DNA of 64,000 nt from Antedon bifida (taxonomy: Eukaryota > Echinodermata > Crinoidea > Comatulida > Antedonidae). Below, piece after piece: positions 60,934 to 64,000 of the stretch. The translations under genes and the position numbers were made by a program. Within the stretch, counting starts at the first letter, position 1. The number at the start of each line of letters is the position of its first letter. The notes below the pieces were generated by a model. That model had not been told where the DNA came from, did no database searches, and saw only the letters and a list, made by a program, of their open reading frames with translations. The stretch spans positions 4,955,001 to 5,019,000 of the forward strand of contig OY727098.1 in the NCBI GenBank assembly GCA_963402885.1, read 5' to 3'.

Positions 60934-63840
60934 ATTTTAATATTATAGTAGTACATAGATTGGTACTTTAAGTGCCTGTCCAGACCTACTAGAGAGTTAT
61001 GCTTTCGTATTGTATGAGGCGTACAACTCTATAGGTCTGAACCAGGGGAAAAATGAATAATGGGCCCAGATGCATTTAGTAACTGCAAGAAATATCAACA
61101 CAAATTAAATGCAAGGATATTTACTTTCGTTCATTACGACAGCTCAAGGTACAAGTGTGCGACGCTTCGATACAAAAGTTATGCATCAACGATTTTGACC
61201 TTCTACCAATCAAATTTACCCATTGCATGCCGGATGTTCTCCCCAAATCTGCGAATCTGAACACTTGCTATTACGATATAAATAACGTGACCTCTCTTGC
61301 AATACAAAGGCATAAACTCCCCTTAAACTCCATAGATCTAAACATACTGTACTCTAGCATTTACACTCTTTCCTATTCTAAGTATAGTAACCACTGTATC
61401 ATACCAGGGAATTTAACTCTTCCCTGATCATACTAATGAACAAAATTAGATAATTTCTATGTAAACATTATACTTCATTGAATCTTCGCAATGCATGGTG
61501 TTAAATTACATTACTTTTGCAGACGCACAGCATACTGTAATGCTTCCATTTACTCAAGTCAAGTACATTTTAAATTATTAACTTGAATTGCATTAAACCT
61601 GATTGTTATAGCACTGCATGCATGTTAAATCATAAGTATCTTGGGAAAAATACACTACTTTTAATAAAATGTTATGTTGTCATCATATCATTGAACTCTG
61701 AAACAACCAATAGAGGAAGTCATTGCAATCAACCATCAATTAGTGTATTTCTTCCTATTGTTCCTGCTTGATACATGTTTTAGATTTTGTCATTTCATTG
61801 TTATATTTGATAAGAAAACAAATGTTTTTGATTGATTTTTTTTATCCAGTACTTTCTAAAATGATTATGTTCAAGAAACGTTCAATGTTATTTTATTAAT
61901 GATTAATTCATTTATCATTATTTATTTTACATACCTTTTTTAATAATACTCATTATATAATTTATAAAAACTGTTCCTAATATTGACAATCTATCTAACA
62001 TAATGCCATTACTTGTTCTTGTTTTCCATGGTTACTGTAAACATAATAATTTGTGACATATACTGTACATTATTTTTTCTTATTTCCGTAGTACAAATAT
62101 CAAGTGAATGAGTATGATTGATTTTTTTATATTGTCCAAAATACAATAATATTTTTATTTCAATTAATATCATACAACCCATCAAAATGCTTATACTGAA
62201 ATTGAAAACGAACCTTAATTCGCATTCTTGTATATTTTTATAGAGTACAATATGATAATTAGTGTTTATAAGTTATAAGGGTTATGTGCATAATAATACA
62301 GCTCCCTGCTATGATAGTTTAGTACAGTGAATTTAGGAAGATACTCTAAATTATTAATGTGTGATTTGTATTTGTATCTTGGGGTTTAAACCATTTTCAT
62401 CTATAAAGATATTCAATGATAGAAGTGCTTTTTAATACATGCACCAGATTACCAATAAACCTAGAAATAAATTTGTGTCTGTGTTTAATACTTTAATAGG
62501 ATGTGCACATTTATATATGTACAATGATGTGTTTTTCATTATGATAATATCTTGTATATTAGTACAGTGAGTTGTTTGTTATGCTATAAAAATATACCAC
62601 CCTATCACTCTTTGATAATTATTTCAAAAAAAATATCAAGCACATATTATTTTATGGAAAATGTTGTTTCAATTTAATTCATAGACAGCTAGCCTACTGT
62701 ACATCTACAGTAACTAATTGACTTGTTGAATTCTCCCACATCAGACAGATTATGCAGTTCTCTACTCTATTGTAAAATGTATGCAGTCTAAGTACCTTGT
62801 TCATTATTGTAACATGTATTGCAAACAAAATATTTTCTTCTCCAAAGGTCATAACTAACAATTGCTTACATTTACATATTGTTGGAATGCATTTTTCGAC
62901 TCCAATTTTGTTGCCCAGCAAATAAGAGGGGGAGGAGGATGTGTTCTGCCATGTCCCTCTTTCTCAATACATTACAACTTACCATCTCTGACATGGTCAT
63001 CAGTGAAGCATATTGTGTTACAGTAGTTATATTAGTAGCAGTAGACAATTCATTCTTCTTCAACCAAGATACAGTACATGGTAATTATTGTGTCAAAAGG
63101 AGAAGATAGCTGCAGACACATGATAAAATATATATCCTGTCGATTTTAATTAAACCCATCCTAACCATAAATTTTCAGAGTCACAACAGTACTTTTTACA
63201 CTGCATACAGGACCGGAAACAAGGGTTAATATTTAATATTAATATTCTGTCGAAAATAAATATCAAATAGTGGTTTATAATATCATTTTAACTGTCAAAT
63301 ATGGCACCACCCCTGGATCTAGCCTGGTATAAAATATCATTGTATTACCTTTTTATTAGATGAAAATAAAATAACGGATTTTTTAGTAAATGGAAGAGGA
63401 GGAATAAATATTTCAGAGATTCGTCCAATTAGTAGTGAGGTCAAAATATGAAAATATAAGACCTAACCCCAAAAAACTGTTTAAAATCTGAAATCTCAAA
63501 ATGGTGCATACATTTAAATAAGCAAGTTTTAAGTAAAGATTTACTGCTGTTACCGTACATCATGTGTGGAATTAGTACATTAGTTTTGAGAGGCCATGGT
63601 AATGTTTCCTACAAACCACTTTATGCATTATTCATTGCTGATTGCAATCTTGTATTTCATTTTATATTACACATATAATTCATTTCATTACTGAACCATG
63701 TTCCAGTCGGAATCAATTTCCTAGCACTTTCTTATACTTAATATCCTGGAAAAATAAATACTCAGTCTAAGACAAAAACATGATGTTACTCTAGATCACC
63801 CGTAGATATGATATCACTTTTCATGTTTTGTTTATTTAAA
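60934..63840. other. Presumed RUFY intron, nothing recognised
   Basis: ORFs at 61060, 61155, 61583, 62694 and 62879 carry no RUN-domain or other signature. Sequence is AT-rich with many ACAGTA/TACTGT words. Confidence 0.5.
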
Positions 63841-63841
63841 T

Positions 63842-64000
63842 CACTGATGAAGGGCTAGTGTTGCCCGAAAACTCAAGCTTATTTTTCTGGCTGTTTTACT
63901 TTATCTTTTTGATTTAGTTTTTTGCTTTTTTTATTTTGCATTTTCCATTGAGATCCAGCCACTGATACCCACAACATTGTAATTTTTTCAGCAATTTTCC
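63842..64000 (+). repeat. Dispersed repeat with CTGATGA-hairpin-GAAA core, running off the window
   Basis: Closely matches 7961-8117 (CTGATGAAGGGCTAGTGTT, GCCCGAAA, CTGGCTGTTT, GATCCAGCCACTGATACCC, TTTTTTCAG). The core is CTGATGA at 63844-63850 and GAAA at 63867-63870. The copy is still matching at base 64000. Confidence 0.85.

Noticed and set aside
59194-64000. Search for RUN or FYVE domain exons
   Set aside because: None of the open frames carries the expected RUN-domain sequence, so the rest of the gene must lie to the right of the window.

Overview
The window is intron-rich, AT-rich nuclear DNA from an animal. Four protein-coding loci can be read by assembling exons with GT/AG splice sites and consistent phase. 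The NDNF, LAMTOR3 and RUFY-type proteins are standard bilaterian genes. I suspect a marine deuterostome invertebrate, most likely an echinoderm, but the grounds (divergence level, MITE-rich introns, very frequent AGGCCT words) are indirect.

Layout. (1) 1-3664, minus strand: the 5' seven coding exons of a secreted protein with a signal peptide and one six-bladed YWTD (LDL-receptor class B) propeller; the 3' end lies outside the window. (2) 3.7-29.9 kb: no convincing gene. It holds a 98-bp tandem array built round a GGTC microsatellite, several TIR elements and MITEs, a tRNA-derived SINE fold-back, AT microsatellites, and a 2-kb satellite of 41-bp units (about 16.3-18.3 kb) with higher-order structure. 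(3) 29906-32062, plus strand: a complete three-exon coding region for an NDNF orthologue of 560 residues, entered from an upstream non-coding exon I cannot locate. (4) 32-52.8 kb: no recognised gene, scattered repeats and two doubtful ORFs. (5) 52891-55869, minus strand: complete six-exon LAMTOR3 (128 residues). (6) 56337-56499 and 59049-59193, plus strand: two first exons, both ending in phase 1. The second encodes the N-terminus of a RUFY2/RUFY3-type RUN-domain protein. The first lies head to head with LAMTOR3 and may be an alternative first exon of the same gene or the start of another. (7) 59.2-64 kb: presumed RUFY intron, with one MITE inserted in another and a dispersed repeat running off the right edge.

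Functionally, LAMTOR3 (Ragulator scaffold on late endosomes and lysosomes) and RUFY proteins (lysosome and endosome positioning) share a cellular compartment and a divergent promoter region, which is worth noting but not proof of coregulation. NDNF and the YWTD protein are both secreted proteins, divergently arranged across a 26-kb gap.
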